From NCBI GenBank assembly GCA_001915385.1, contig MNQK01000002.1, positions 124,001 through 188,000 on the forward strand: a DNA stretch of 64,000 nucleotides. The letters run 5' to 3'. Source of the stretch: Bacteroidales bacterium 52_46 (GTDB lineage Bacteria > Bacteroidota > Bacteroidia > Bacteroidales > Muribaculaceae). The notes under the pieces are model-generated. The model saw nothing but the letters and a program-made list of their open reading frames with translations, was not told the DNA's origin and ran no database searches. Below, piece by piece: positions 13,578 to 21,887 of the stretch (position 1 is its first letter; the number at the start of each line of letters is the position of its first letter). The position numbers and the translations under genes are program-made.

Positions 13578-13650
13578 CACGGGAAGAGAGGCTCGAACTC
13601 CCGACACCTGGTTTTGGAGACCAGTGCTCTACCGACTGAGCTATTCCCGT
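13578..13650 (-). tRNA. tRNA-Trp (CCA)
   Basis: A 73-nt cloverleaf. The acceptor stem ACGGGAA/TTCCCGT is fully paired, the anticodon loop CTCCAAA gives CCA, the T-loop is TTCGAGC, and the discriminator base is G. No CCA is encoded. It lies between tuf and secE. Confidence 0.97.
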
Positions 13651-13736
13651 GTATAAAAGTCAGGTTCCCAACTCCATTTGGTTCGCGTCGTGAACCTGAC
13701 TTGTAGTTTATCGTTTACGTGATATCTCCGAGGGTA

Positions 13737-14921
13737 TTACTCGATGATTTCAGTAATCTGGCCTGAACCTACCGTACGGCCGCCTTCGCGGATAGCGAAA
13801 CGGAGACCCTTGTCGCATGCAACGGGGTTGATCAGTTTCACCTTGATCTCTACGTGGTCGCCGGGCATAACCATTTCTACACCTTCGGGGAGCATGATCT
13901 CACCGGTCACGTCAAGTGTACGGATATAGAACTGGGGACGATAGTGGTTGTGGAACGGAGTGTGACGGCCGCCTTCTTCTTTCTTCAGGATATAAACCGA
14001 AGCCTTGAATTCATCGTGGGGCTTAACAACTCCCGGGTGGCAGATTACCATACCACGTTTGATTTCCTTCTTGTCGATACCGCGGAGGAGGAGACCTACG
14101 TTGTCACCTGCTTCACCCTGATCGAGAAGTTTGCGGAACATTTCAACACCGGTAACTGTCGACTTCATGTCAGCGCCAAGACCCATGATCTGAACCTCAT
14201 CGCCCACTTTCACGATACCAGTCTCGATACGGCCGGTAGCAACGGTACCACGACCGGTGATTGAGAACACGTCCTCAACAGGCATAAGGAAGGGTTTGTC
14301 GATATCACGGGGAGGCAGGGGAATCCAGTTGTCAACCGCTTCCATAAGCTCCATAACCTTAGCTTCCCATTCGGGTTCGCCGTTAAGCGCGCCGAGTGCA
14401 GAGCCGCGGATGATAGGAGTCTCGTCGCCATCATATTCGTAAGCTGAGAGAAGTTCACGCATCTCCATTTCAACGAGCTCAAGCATCTCTTCGTCGTCAA
14501 CCATGTCGCATTTGTTCAGGAATACAACGATACGGGGAACGTTCACCTGACGGGCGAGAAGGATGTGCTCACGGGTCTGGGGCATGGGACCGTCAGTAGC
14601 AGCAACTACGATGATAGCGCCGTCCATCTGAGCAGCACCGGTAACCATGTTCTTAACGTAGTCAGCGTGTCCGGGGCAGTCTACGTGAGCGTAGTGACGG
14701 TTTGCAGTCTCGTATTCAACGTGTGCGGTGTTGATAGTAATACCACGCTCTTTTTCCTCGGGCGCGTTGTCGATCTGGTCGAATGACTTAACCTCTGAAA
14801 GACCGGCCTTTGCAAGAACGGTAGTGATAGCCGCAGTCAAAGTGGTTTTACCGTGGTCAACGTGACCGATGGTACCGATGTTAACATGCGGTTTGGTTCT
14901 TTCGAATTTCTCTTTAGCCAT
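13737..14921 (-). CDS. tuf: Elongation factor Tu
   Basis: A 394-residue GTPase that delivers aminoacyl-tRNA to the ribosome. The G-domain motifs are GHVDHGKTTL (P-loop, residues 19-28), DCPGHADYVKNM and NKCDMVDDEE; domains II and III follow (RGTVATGRIETG, GGRHTPFHNHYRPQFYIRT). Normal length. It is preceded by four tRNA genes and followed by tRNA-Trp. Confidence 0.99.
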   Translation of the reverse strand: MAKEKFERTKPHVNIGTIGHVDHGKTTLTAAITTVLAKAGLSEVKSFDQIDNAPEEKERGITINTAHVEYETANRHYAHVDCPGHADYVKNMVTGAAQMDGAIIVVAATDGPMPQTREHILLARQVNVPRIVVFLNKCDMVDDEEMLELVEMEMRELLSAYEYDGDETPIIRGSALGALNGEPEWEAKVMELMEAVDNWIPLPPRDIDKPFLMPVEDVFSITGRGTVATGRIETGIVKVGDEVQIMGLGADMKSTVTGVEMFRKLLDQGEAGDNVGLLLRGIDKKEIKRGMVICHPGVVKPHDEFKASVYILKKEEGGRHTPFHNHYRPQFYIRTLDVTGEIMLPEGVEMVMPGDHVEIKVKLINPVACDKGLRFAIREGGRTVGSGQITEIIE

Positions 14922-15015
14922 AACTTTGCTATTTATTTGATTAAATGATTAACTTTCAACAAGTAACCACGATACCGCAGGACGCTATCGGGGCTTTGAA
15001 ATTTTTAAATTTTAG

Positions 15016-15087
<72 letters not shown>

Positions 15088-15102
15088 AAACATATTATTT
15101 TG

Positions 15103-15175
15103 AGCGGAAGACGAGGCTCAAACTCGCGACCCTCAGCTTGGAAGGCTGATGCTCTATCAACTGAGCTACTTCCGC
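15103..15175 (-). tRNA. tRNA-Gly (TCC) with unusual D- and T-loops
   Basis: A 73-nt tRNA with fully paired acceptor stem GCGGAAG/CTTCCGC and anticodon loop CTTCCAA (TCC). The D-loop reads AGTTGATAGA, giving G18-A19 instead of G18-G19. The T-loop reads TTTGAGC, giving U56 instead of C56. The two changes are complementary, so the tertiary pair becomes A19-U56. Confidence 0.94.
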
Positions 15176-15185
15176 AACTTAAAAG

Positions 15186-15268
15186 TGGGCGAAGATGGAT
15201 TCGAACCACCGAAGGTATAAACCAGCAGATTTACAGTCTGCCCCATTTGGCCACTCTGGTATTCGCCC
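15186..15268 (-). tRNA. tRNA-Tyr (GTA)
   Basis: An 83-nt class II tRNA with a long variable arm. Acceptor stem GGGCGAA/TTCGCCC, anticodon loop CTGTAAA (GTA), T-loop TTCGAAT, discriminator A. Confidence 0.97.
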
Positions 15269-15365
15269 TTTCACAAACTCGCCGATTCCACTTCCCGGTT
15301 TCCGCGTCCGCCGACGGACACCGGATTCCGAAAACTTTTTCGGCTTAACGTTTGTTTCATTTTCG

Positions 15366-15439
15366 AGCCTCTTGTCGGATTCGAACCAACGACCCCGAGA
15401 TTACAAATCACGTGCTCTGGCCAACTGAGCTAAAGAGGC
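15366..15439 (-). tRNA. tRNA-Thr (TGT)
   Basis: A 74-nt tRNA with acceptor stem GCCTCTT/AAGAGGC, anticodon loop TTTGTAA (TGT) and T-loop TTCGAAT. The anticodon stem CGTGA/TCTCG contains a U29-U41 mismatch. It is the first gene of the tRNA-tuf transcript. Confidence 0.94.
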
Positions 15440-15493
15440 AACTTTCAATTTTCTCTTGCACCATGCGCCGTGTTTCAGGCTCAAATGCGGTTG

Positions 15494-15524
15494 CAAAGTT
15501 ACGCAAAGTTTTTTAATCACCAAA
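15494..15524 (-). promoter_or_regulatory. Promoter of the tRNA-tuf-secE-nusG-rpl-rpoBC operon
   Basis: Minus strand: -33 TTTG (15521-15524), a 19-bp spacer, and -7 TAACTTTG (15494-15501). This is a near-ideal Bacteroidetes housekeeping promoter. The start would fall near 15488, about 50 nt before tRNA-Thr(TGT). The remainder of 15440-15798 holds this promoter, the lrgA promoter and no gene. Confidence 0.8.
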
Positions 15525-15718
15525 CTTTTCCAGATTATTTTTCCGCTTTTTTGCGTTTTTTATTATTTCAGATGCCCGAGGATCTTTCCGAATCCGGCAA
15601 AAACAGCCAAAAACGGCGGCCTTCCTATCCCTAACGCCACCTGGCGGCGCGGTTATGCCCCGACTCGGACATGAATTGCAAAAAATCGGTTGAAGCGTGT
15701 TAAAAAACGTCCGGAGAA

Positions 15719-15748
15719 TTGTTTCATACACAATTTTCATTACCTTTG
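15719..15748 (+). promoter_or_regulatory. Promoter of the lrgAB-like pair
   Basis: -33 TTG (15719-15721), a 19-bp spacer and -7 TACCTTTG (15741-15748). The start would be near 15754, 45 nt before the ATG at 15799. Confidence 0.7.
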
Positions 15749-15798
15749 CACCGCGTTTACTTCGCAATCAACCACATTAATTAATAATACTGCTGCCC

Positions 15799-16233
15799 AT
15801 GAATAACTTTTCCACGAAGTCACTCATGGCAGTTTTTTTATTTTTTCAGACAATGATTTTACAGTGCGGCATATTATTTGCCTTTCTTGCAGCAGGCGAG
15901 CTCATAGTTACGGCCACTGCCCTACCTGTCCCTTCGAGCATCATAGGGATGCTGCTGCTCACTGCAGCCCTCAAGGCCAAAATAGTACGCGTCAACCAGG
16001 TGAGCCGCATCTCCGACTTCCTCGTGCGTAATCTGGGATTTTTCTTCGTTCCGGCAGGAGTCGGGCTTATGAAATGCCTCGGCATCATAAAGAGCGAGCT
16101 ACTCCCTATCGTGATAGCCACCGTGGCAAGCACATTCGCCATTATCGCCGTCACCGGCTGGGTGCACCAGTATGCCCGCCGCATCACTTCCGGCGCAGCC
16201 CGACATTCCTCCAACACATCAACCAGGCACTGA
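15799..16233 (+). CDS. CidA/LrgA family membrane protein
   Basis: A 144-residue protein with about four membrane helices and the family motif PVPSSIIGMLLLTAAL at about residues 48-63. LrgA/CidA proteins pair with LrgB/CidB and have been linked to murein hydrolase control and, in some bacteria, to pyruvate or glycolate transport. The stop codon is one base before the start of the LrgB-like gene, so the two are translated as a pair. Substrate is unknown here. Confidence 0.88.
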   Translation: MNNFSTKSLMAVFLFFQTMILQCGILFAFLAAGELIVTATALPVPSSIIGMLLLTAALKAKIVRVNQVSRISDFLVRNLGFFFVPAGVGLMKCLGIIKSELLPIVIATVASTFAIIAVTGWVHQYARRITSGAARHSSNTSTRH

Positions 16234-16234
16234 C

Positions 16235-16930
16235 ATGGAACTGCTCACCAACAAATATTTTCTCATAGCGCTGACATTCTGCGTGTTTGTCGGCTCGCAA
16301 GTGCTCCAGAAGCGCACCGGAATCAAATTGCTCAACCCCATACTCATATCTATCGCCGTACTGATATGCCTCCTAATGGGCGCGGGCATCGACTACGAGA
16401 CATACTCCGAAGGGGGCGAATACATAGATTTCTGGCTCAAGCCGGCCGTCGTGGCTCTCGGAGTCCCGCTTTACCGACAGCTCGAGTCTATCAAGAAACA
16501 GATGTTGCCGCTTCTCGCCGCCGAACTTGCAGGCTGCGTGGCCGGAGTGGTCTCGGTGGTACTTGTAGCCGACCTGCTCGGAGCCTCGCGCGAGGTCATC
16601 ATGTCGCTTGCGCCGAAAGCCGTCACCACCCCTATAGCCATGGAAATATCATCGGCCACGGGCGGCATACCGTCGCTCACGGCCGCCGTGGTGGTGTGCA
16701 CCGGTATATTCGGCGGCATGGCTGGCTTCAAGATGGTCAAGATGAGCCGCGTGCGCAGCCAGATAGCTACCGGACTGTCAATCGGCACTGCCGCCCACGC
16801 CGTAGGCACCTCCGCCGCCATGGAACGCAGCGAGCGCTACGGCGCCTTCTCCTCGCTCGGCCTCACCCTCAACGGCCTCCTCACCGCCCTGCTCGCCCCC
16901 TTCATCCTCAGCATTCTCGGCTATTGCTGA
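16235..16930 (+). CDS. LrgB/CidB family membrane protein
   Basis: A 231-residue, roughly seven-helix protein of the LrgB/YohK family, with the conserved KPAVVALGVPLYRQ, LAPKAVTTPIAMEIS and GTAAHAVGTSAA motifs. The start at 16235 is chosen because it follows the LrgA stop by one base and begins at the conserved MELLTNKYF; an in-frame upstream start would overlap lrgA. It is the partner of the preceding gene. Confidence 0.9.
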   Translation: MELLTNKYFLIALTFCVFVGSQVLQKRTGIKLLNPILISIAVLICLLMGAGIDYETYSEGGEYIDFWLKPAVVALGVPLYRQLESIKKQMLPLLAAELAGCVAGVVSVVLVADLLGASREVIMSLAPKAVTTPIAMEISSATGGIPSLTAAVVVCTGIFGGMAGFKMVKMSRVRSQIATGLSIGTAAHAVGTSAAMERSERYGAFSSLGLTLNGLLTALLAPFILSILGYC

Positions 16931-17001
16931 CGACAGTTACGGCCTGACAAAATACATTATACATTTTTTCATCAAAGTATATTATATAATTACAAATTTA
17001 G

Positions 17002-17009
17002 TATATTTG
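17002..17009 (+). promoter_or_regulatory. -7 box (TATATTTG) before the gene at 17033
   Basis: TATATTTG lies 23 nt before the ATG. No TTTG is present at the expected -33 distance, so it may be a weak or activated promoter. Confidence 0.5.
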
Positions 17010-17032
17010 CAAGAAAGTAAAAGCTATATACG

Positions 17033-17515
17033 ATGAAAAAGTTATTAACCCTACTGATTGCGGCATTTGCGATTGTATCAATCAATATCAGCGCCACCAC
17101 CGCCAAACTCTATAAAGCCACTGCCGAGACTGGAGTTTTCCTCAACGGCAATGAAGCGATTATAGTCCACTGCAATTTCGAAATCACCGGCTCGATAGGG
17201 AAGCCAAGCACCTTATGTGTCTTTATCAAAGATTCGGCAGGCAATTGGCATAAAGTCAATAGCCAATACGTCACCAAGACCGGAATCCCATTCTTCAAGA
17301 AACCGATTGAGCAACGTCTTGATTTTTATGAATATGCTGATTTCCCTCTACCGATATACGTCAAGGATCTGGCACTCTCCCCCGGTGTAAACACCTACCA
17401 GATAATAGCCACTATATTGGACCATGACGGCAATATCATTGCCGGTTGCGAGGGGAGTACGTTTATTGCCAACGGACAATCCGTTTCAATCAAACCCAAG
17501 GACAACGAACAATAA
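17033..17515 (+). CDS. Secreted protein of unknown function
   Basis: A 160-residue protein with a clear signal peptide (MKKLLTLLIAAFAIVSINISA, residues 1-21, likely cut near ATT). The rest is predicted beta-rich with no cysteine pair or catalytic motif that I recognise. It has its own -7 box and ends 32 nt before the aminopeptidase gene, so read-through into that gene is possible. Function unknown. Confidence 0.7.
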   Translation: MKKLLTLLIAAFAIVSINISATTAKLYKATAETGVFLNGNEAIIVHCNFEITGSIGKPSTLCVFIKDSAGNWHKVNSQYVTKTGIPFFKKPIEQRLDFYEYADFPLPIYVKDLALSPGVNTYQIIATILDHDGNIIAGCEGSTFIANGQSVSIKPKDNEQ

Positions 17516-17547
17516 AGAATCGAAACCTAAATAGCACAACAATAATC

Positions 17548-19326
17548 ATGAATACAACCATACAACAGCGCCTCGATGCGCTCCGCAGCCACATGAAAGC
17601 CAACGGCATCTATGCCACAGTGATACCCCAGATCGACCCGCATCAGAGCGAATACCTCGCCGACCACTGGCAGGCACGCCGCTACATGTCGGGATTCACC
17701 GGCTCGGCGGGCGACCTCGTGGTGACCCTCGACAAAGCGCTTCTGTGGACCGACTCGCGATATTTCATCCAGGCGGCACGCCAGCTCGATGGCACCGGGA
17801 TAGTGCTGATGAAGGACGGTCTGTCCGAGACCCCCTCGATAGCGCAATGGCTTGGAGCCAACGTCCCCGCCGGACAATACGTAGGTATCGACGGCATGCT
17901 CTTCTCTCACGCGGCCGTCAGCGCCCTCGCCCAAAGTCTTGAAGCGCACAACGTGGAACTCCTCACCGACTTCGACCCCGTCGACGGCATCTGGACCGAC
18001 CGCCCTGCCCTCCCCCAGGACAAGATTTTCATTCACGACATCAAATATGCCGGTCAGGGAGCGTCGGAAAAGATTGACGCCGTTATCGACAGCCTCAGGT
18101 CACGCAACCTCGACGCCATCCTCATCTCGGCGCTCGACGAGATAGCGTGGACGCTCAACATACGCGGCACCGACGTCACCTGCAACCCCGTGGCTACCTC
18201 TTTCCTCTTTATCTCACCCAAAGGGTCTACCCTATTCATCGACCCCGCCAAGACCGACGATGACGTCATCGCATACCTCCGCGAGGCCGGCGTAGCTACC
18301 GCGCCCTATACCTCGATACTCGATTTCCTCTCCACCCTCGCACCGCAGAAAGTGCTTGTCGACGAAGCCCGCACCGCCGAACGCATCTGCTCGGCACTCG
18401 GCTCCAACCGTCGCAACGGCGCGTCGCCCATACCGATGCTCAAAGGGTGCAAGAATAAAATACAGATCGAAGGCACTCGTTCGGCGATGGAACGCGACGG
18501 CGCCGCGCTCGTGAAATCGTTTATCGAAATCGAAAAACGCCTCGCCGCCGGCGAACCCATCACCGAAATCACCGTAGCCGACATACTGCAGAAACACCGT
18601 TCGGCACAGCCGCTTTACTTCGACCTCAGCTTCGACACCATCGCCGGCTACGCCGCCCACGGCGCCATCGTGCACTACTCGGCCACCAAAGAGAGCGACG
18701 CCACCCTGCACCCCGCCGGATTGCTTCTCGTCGACTCAGGCGCGCAATATCTCGACGGCACCACCGACATCACCCGCACCATAGCGCTCGGCACGCCCAC
18801 CGCTCAGGAAAAGAGCGACTTCACTCTCGTGATGAAAGGCCACATAGCGCTCGGCACAGCCATATTCCCCGAAGGCACCCGCGGTGCGCAGCTCGACGCC
18901 CTCGCACGCCAGTTCCTCTGGAAGCACGGCCTCAGCTATCTCCACGGCACGGGCCACGGCGTCGGCCATTTCCTCAACGTGCATGAAGGGCCGCAAAGCA
19001 TTCGCCTCAACGAGAACCCCACGCCCCTCACTCCGGGCATGATTACCTCCAACGAGCCCGGCGTGTACCGCGAAGGCGTCCACGGCATACGCTGCGAGAA
19101 CCTCGTGCTGACAGTGCAGGCGTTCACCACCGAGTTCGGTCGGTTCCTCAAATTCGAGACCCTCACCCTCTTCCCCTTCGACCGCAAGCTGTTCGAACTG
19201 TCGATGATGACACCCGACGAAATCCGCTGGGTCAACGAATACCACGCTACAGTCTACGCCCGGCTCGCCCCGCTGCTCACCACCGACGAGCAGGAATGGC
19301 TGCGCGAACGCACCCTGCCGCTTTGA
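17548..19326 (+). CDS. M24 family Xaa-Pro aminopeptidase
   Basis: A 592-residue aminopeptidase-P-like enzyme that removes an N-terminal residue before proline. Two creatinase-like N-terminal domains precede the pita-bread catalytic domain (about residues 370-550). Metal ligands are visible in VDSGAQYLDGTTDITRT (two Asp), HGTGHGVGHFLNVHEGP (His), and SNEPGVYREGVHGIRCENL (two Glu). The length matches the long three-domain form. The start at 17548 is chosen for its fit to the family's MNTTIQQRLDALR opening. No signal peptide is seen, so it is probably cytoplasmic. Confidence 0.94.
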   Translation: MNTTIQQRLDALRSHMKANGIYATVIPQIDPHQSEYLADHWQARRYMSGFTGSAGDLVVTLDKALLWTDSRYFIQAARQLDGTGIVLMKDGLSETPSIAQWLGANVPAGQYVGIDGMLFSHAAVSALAQSLEAHNVELLTDFDPVDGIWTDRPALPQDKIFIHDIKYAGQGASEKIDAVIDSLRSRNLDAILISALDEIAWTLNIRGTDVTCNPVATSFLFISPKGSTLFIDPAKTDDDVIAYLREAGVATAPYTSILDFLSTLAPQKVLVDEARTAERICSALGSNRRNGASPIPMLKGCKNKIQIEGTRSAMERDGAALVKSFIEIEKRLAAGEPITEITVADILQKHRSAQPLYFDLSFDTIAGYAAHGAIVHYSATKESDATLHPAGLLLVDSGAQYLDGTTDITRTIALGTPTAQEKSDFTLVMKGHIALGTAIFPEGTRGAQLDALARQFLWKHGLSYLHGTGHGVGHFLNVHEGPQSIRLNENPTPLTPGMITSNEPGVYREGVHGIRCENLVLTVQAFTTEFGRFLKFETLTLFPFDRKLFELSMMTPDEIRWVNEYHATVYARLAPLLTTDEQEWLRERTLPL

Positions 19327-19328
19327 GC

Positions 19329-19382
19329 AATCCATAATTCATAATGCATAATTCATAATTATAGTCTGAATTCATAATTATA
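19329..19382. repeat. AATTCATAATT-type AT-rich repeat
   Basis: A run of imperfect units AATTCATAATGCATAATTCATAATT. The same unit recurs at 22929-22980, inverted at 23052-23084 and at 62828-62859. It lies directly after the aminopeptidase stop and before a GTCGGAC-type repeat. Confidence 0.6.
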
Positions 19383-19426
19383 GTCGGACGGGACGGACAT
19401 GTCAGACAGGTCGGACCCGTCCGACC
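19383..19426. repeat. GTCGGAC/GTCAGAC repeat, copy 1
   Basis: A GC-rich block of GTCGGAC-like heptamers with partial dyad symmetry (GTCGGAC at 19383, GTCAGAC at 19401, GTCCGACC at 19419). Related blocks occur at 38495-38528 (inside a gene) and 57846-57881. Confidence 0.55.
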
Positions 19427-19464
19427 AATTCAAAATTCCCCACTCAAAATTCAAAATTACACTT

Positions 19465-20004
19465 ATGGCATTAATAGTACCGATACGCGGATTTACGCCT
19501 CAGATCGGAGAAAATTGTTTCCTGGCCGAAAACGCCACCATAGTCGGCGACGTGGTCATGGGCAACGACTGCTCCGTATGGTTCAACACCGTAATACGCG
19601 GCGACGTCAACTCCATACGCATCGGCGACTGCGTCAACATACAGGACGGCTCGGTGCTCCACACACTCTATCAGAAATCGACAATCGAAATCGGCAATCA
19701 CGTATCAATCGGCCACAACGTGGTAATCCACGGAGCCAAAATCCATGACTATGCCCTCATAGGCATGGGCGCCGTGGTGATGGACGATGCCGAAGTGGGC
19801 GAGGGCGCCCTCGTGGCCGCCGGCTCCGTAGTGCTCTCGCGCACCAAAATCGGCCCCAACGAGCTGTGGGGAGGCGCCCCGGCAAAATTCATCAAAATGG
19901 TAGAACCCGAAAAAGCCCGCGAAATGAACATCAAGATAGCCCACAACTACCTGATGTACTCCTCCTGGTATTCCACCCCCGACATCGACCCCACAAAACA
20001 ATAG
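19465..20004 (+). CDS. Gamma carbonic anhydrase-like hexapeptide-repeat protein
   Basis: A 179-residue left-handed beta-helix protein. Hexapeptide repeats run through residues about 15-140, for example IGDCVNIQDGSVLHT and IGNHVSIGHNVVIHGAKIH, and supply the His residues used as metal ligands in gamma carbonic anhydrases and YrdA/PaaY proteins. GxGAVVMDDAEVGEGALVAAGSVV follows. The start at 19465 gives the family opening MALIVPIRGFTPQIGENCFLAEN. Enzymatic activity is uncertain for this subfamily. Confidence 0.9.
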   Translation: MALIVPIRGFTPQIGENCFLAENATIVGDVVMGNDCSVWFNTVIRGDVNSIRIGDCVNIQDGSVLHTLYQKSTIEIGNHVSIGHNVVIHGAKIHDYALIGMGAVVMDDAEVGEGALVAAGSVVLSRTKIGPNELWGGAPAKFIKMVEPEKAREMNIKIAHNYLMYSSWYSTPDIDPTKQ

Positions 20005-20070
20005 CCTACTGAAATAAATTAGCCGCCGCCACAATGGCCGCCACAAAGGCCGTTAAAAAATCACATTAGT

Positions 20071-20110
20071 AATAACGCTACCGTTTTTCATTCAAAACGG
20101 TAGCGTTATT
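20071..20110. terminator. Bidirectional terminator, 17-bp stem
   Basis: A perfect 17-bp stem beginning AATAACGCTACCG with a 6-nt loop; each strand ends in a short A/T tract. It separates the converging carbonic-anhydrase-like (+) and HepT (-) genes. Confidence 0.85.
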
Positions 20111-20131
20111 ATTGTTTAAATAAACGGAAAT

Positions 20132-20521
20132 TCAGCCGAGGGGGAAATCCGGATTATTTTCCCGATTGTATTGTTCCTCGTAATCAGCAATGATGCATTC
20201 TATATCCTTTTTAAGCTCGGGGATATGTCTTATTACCAGACTCCACAGGAAATCAGCCTGTACATTGTCGTAAGCATGTATTATTCTGTTGCGTGTGTCA
20301 ATTATAGCGCGGGCATTGGGTATGACTACCGAGGCATCAACCTTTCTGATTCGATTAATTGCTTCGCCCATAATCTCCACTTTGCGCTCGACTACACATC
20401 TGCGCATTATGTCATTTTCAAACAGGTCGTATCTGTTCGGAAATCCGACAAAGCAACTTTGCATATCATCTATCGCGTCCAGAACATCTTGCAGATACGT
20501 CAGGACTTCCTCATAAGCCAT
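20132..20521 (-). CDS. HepT-like HEPN ribonuclease toxin (DUF86)
   Basis: A 129-residue all-helical protein of the HepT/DUF86 family. The catalytic HEPN motif RX4HXY is intact: R77-NRII-H82-A-Y84. Family members cleave RNA and are neutralised by the partner nucleotidyltransferase, which AMPylates the conserved tyrosine. The gene overlaps its partner by 11 bp (20511-20521), indicating co-translation. It ends near the shared terminator at 20071-20110. Confidence 0.92.
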   Translation of the reverse strand: MAYEEVLTYLQDVLDAIDDMQSCFVGFPNRYDLFENDIMRRCVVERKVEIMGEAINRIRKVDASVVIPNARAIIDTRNRIIHAYDNVQADFLWSLVIRHIPELKKDIECIIADYEEQYNRENNPDFPLG

Positions 20522-20819
20522 AAATCAGTTGTTTTGTACGATTGACATTTGCTATGAAATATTTGTTACGCAACCCTTTTTCTTCTATCAGATCGACTTT
20601 ACGTTTAAACAGGCGCTCCAATGCATCACGCAATCCGAAATAATTGTCTACGTAATCAAACTTGTCATGTTCTATCGGCTCGAAATCAACAAGCAAATCC
20701 ACATCGCTGTTGTCATTGAATCTATCTGTAAGGATAGAGCCGAAGACAGCGAGCGTCCTGACCCTATGCTGGCGACACAGGTCAAAAATTCGTTGCAGAT
20801 TCAGTTCTATCAGTTTCAT
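20511..20819 (-). CDS. MntA-like nucleotidyltransferase antitoxin
   Basis: A 102-residue minimal nucleotidyltransferase. The active-site pattern GSX10DXD is complete (G27-S28 ... D39-V-D41), and a later acidic residue in KVDLIEEKG supplies the third metal ligand. Antitoxins of this type inactivate HepT by adding AMP. The start at 20819 is preferred over upstream in-frame starts because it begins at the fold and leaves a -7 box and a palindrome directly upstream. Partner of the gene at 20132-20521. Confidence 0.92.
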   Translation of the reverse strand: MKLIELNLQRIFDLCRQHRVRTLAVFGSILTDRFNDNSDVDLLVDFEPIEHDKFDYVDNYFGLRDALERLFKRKVDLIEEKGLRNKYFIANVNRTKQLIYGL

Positions 20820-20824
20820 AGACA

Positions 20825-20847
20825 ATTGTATTACAATCGCAAATATA
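20825..20847 (-). promoter_or_regulatory. Promoter and palindromic operator of the MNT/HEPN pair
   Basis: Minus-strand -7 TATATTTG (20840-20847) is followed by a 13-bp perfect palindrome ATTGTATTACAAT (20825-20837) lying over the predicted start of transcription and 5 nt before the ATG. That placement suggests autorepression by the complex; no -33 TTTG is evident. Confidence 0.55.
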
Positions 20848-20930
20848 GTAATTATTTCCAACAATTTAACGATTAACACCTGAAATTGGTTGTCCATTTC
20901 CGGATTTAGTCCACTATTATTTCTCCTGAT

Positions 20931-20963
20931 ATTGATTATTGGCTGATTTTTTTTGTATCTTTG
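20931..20963 (+). promoter_or_regulatory. Promoter of the four-helix-bundle gene
   Basis: -33 ATTG (20931-20934), a 21-bp spacer and -7 TATCTTTG (20956-20963), 42 nt before the ATG at 21006. Confidence 0.65.
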
Positions 20964-21005
20964 GCACATGAAGATGACAAAGAGCATCTTATAATACCTA
21001 AGCTC

Positions 21006-21761
21006 ATGGGGGTCGATATTCAGTTTTCTCAATCATATCATTGGCTGAATTCATGGGTTTTAGCCAATGTGATTCAACTTGCCGCTCAGGACTTTTGTGA
21101 GCGGTTTGTGGATTACCGCATGGATCCGGGACGCCGTTTATACGATCAGATGGTGATGGCGGCAAGGTGTGGAGTGGCCAATATCGCGGAAGGCTCGGCC
21201 CGGCATTCCACTTCGTTAGAGACTGAAATGCGGTTGCTTGATGTAGCGAGAGCGAGTTTCGACGAGTTGCAGGGCGACATATTTAATTTTCTTCTCCGAA
21301 AGAAAGCAGATGTATGGGCTATCGGAAACCCGGAACGCGAAGCAATCTGGCAGATGAGGCTCGATACACCTCAATACACCAACAGTTACCTGCACGACGC
21401 AGCCAGACATATACTTGTACAAAAACAGAAATTTGACCGTTGGCTTGAAAACGATAATCCCGAGATAGCCGCCAATGCATTGCTGGTGCTATGTCTCAGG
21501 GAAAACAGAATGCTTCAGTCTCAGATTCAAAGTCAACTTGAGAACTTCCGGCAAAAAGGCGGCTTCACGGAAAACATGACCGAGGAGAGACTTGAAGCCC
21601 GAAAAGCCCAAGCATCATCAACCGGGACTCCGACCTGCCCGAAATGCGGGAAGCCAATGTTCAGGAGGACGCAGAAGAAGGGTCAGATGCAAGGACGGGA
21701 ATTCTGGGGTTGCAGCGATTATCCCAAATGCAACGGCATCCGACCGATAAATCCTGATTAA
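21006..21761 (+). CDS. Four-helix-bundle protein fused to a topoisomerase-type zinc ribbon
   Basis: A 251-residue protein. Residues about 15-150 resemble the four-helix-bundle family related to 23S rRNA intervening-sequence proteins (DYRMDPGRRLYDQMVMAARCGVANIAEGSARHSTS). A charged linker leads to a C-terminal zinc ribbon with four cysteines (CPKCGKPM...FWGCSDYPKC, about 208-245) as in topoisomerase I tails. Its function is unknown; nucleic-acid binding is likely from the ribbon. The start at 21006 lies after the promoter; an in-frame upstream start would overlap the -7 box. It is followed by a repeat array. Confidence 0.85.
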   Translation: MGVDIQFSQSYHWLNSWVLANVIQLAAQDFCERFVDYRMDPGRRLYDQMVMAARCGVANIAEGSARHSTSLETEMRLLDVARASFDELQGDIFNFLLRKKADVWAIGNPEREAIWQMRLDTPQYTNSYLHDAARHILVQKQKFDRWLENDNPEIAANALLVLCLRENRMLQSQIQSQLENFRQKGGFTENMTEERLEARKAQASSTGTPTCPKCGKPMFRRTQKKGQMQGREFWGCSDYPKCNGIRPINPD

Positions 21762-21882
21762 TCAAGGTTTATCGGGATTTATCAAGTTTAATCCCGATTA
21801 GTCCCGATTAATCGAGATTACCCCCCCGATTAATCGGGATTACTCCTGTTAAATCGGGATTTGTCTCGATTTATCCCGATTT
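21762..21882. repeat. Array of (T)AATCCCGATTA / TAATCGGGATT units
   Basis: About ten imperfect decamers in both orientations, such as TTTATCGGGATT, TAATCCCGATTA, CCCGATTAATCGGGATTA and TTTATCCCGATT. The array fills the space between the four-helix-bundle gene and the ruvX -7 box. Confidence 0.7.
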
Positions 21883-21887
21883 TTTGT

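Noticed and set aside
15799..16930. LrgA/LrgB-like pair as a phage lysis module
   Set aside because: No other phage genes nearby; the family is a common chromosomal pair.
20132..20819. MNT/HEPN pair as part of a larger defence island
   Set aside because: Neighbours are housekeeping or unknown genes with no defence signature; the pair alone is supported.
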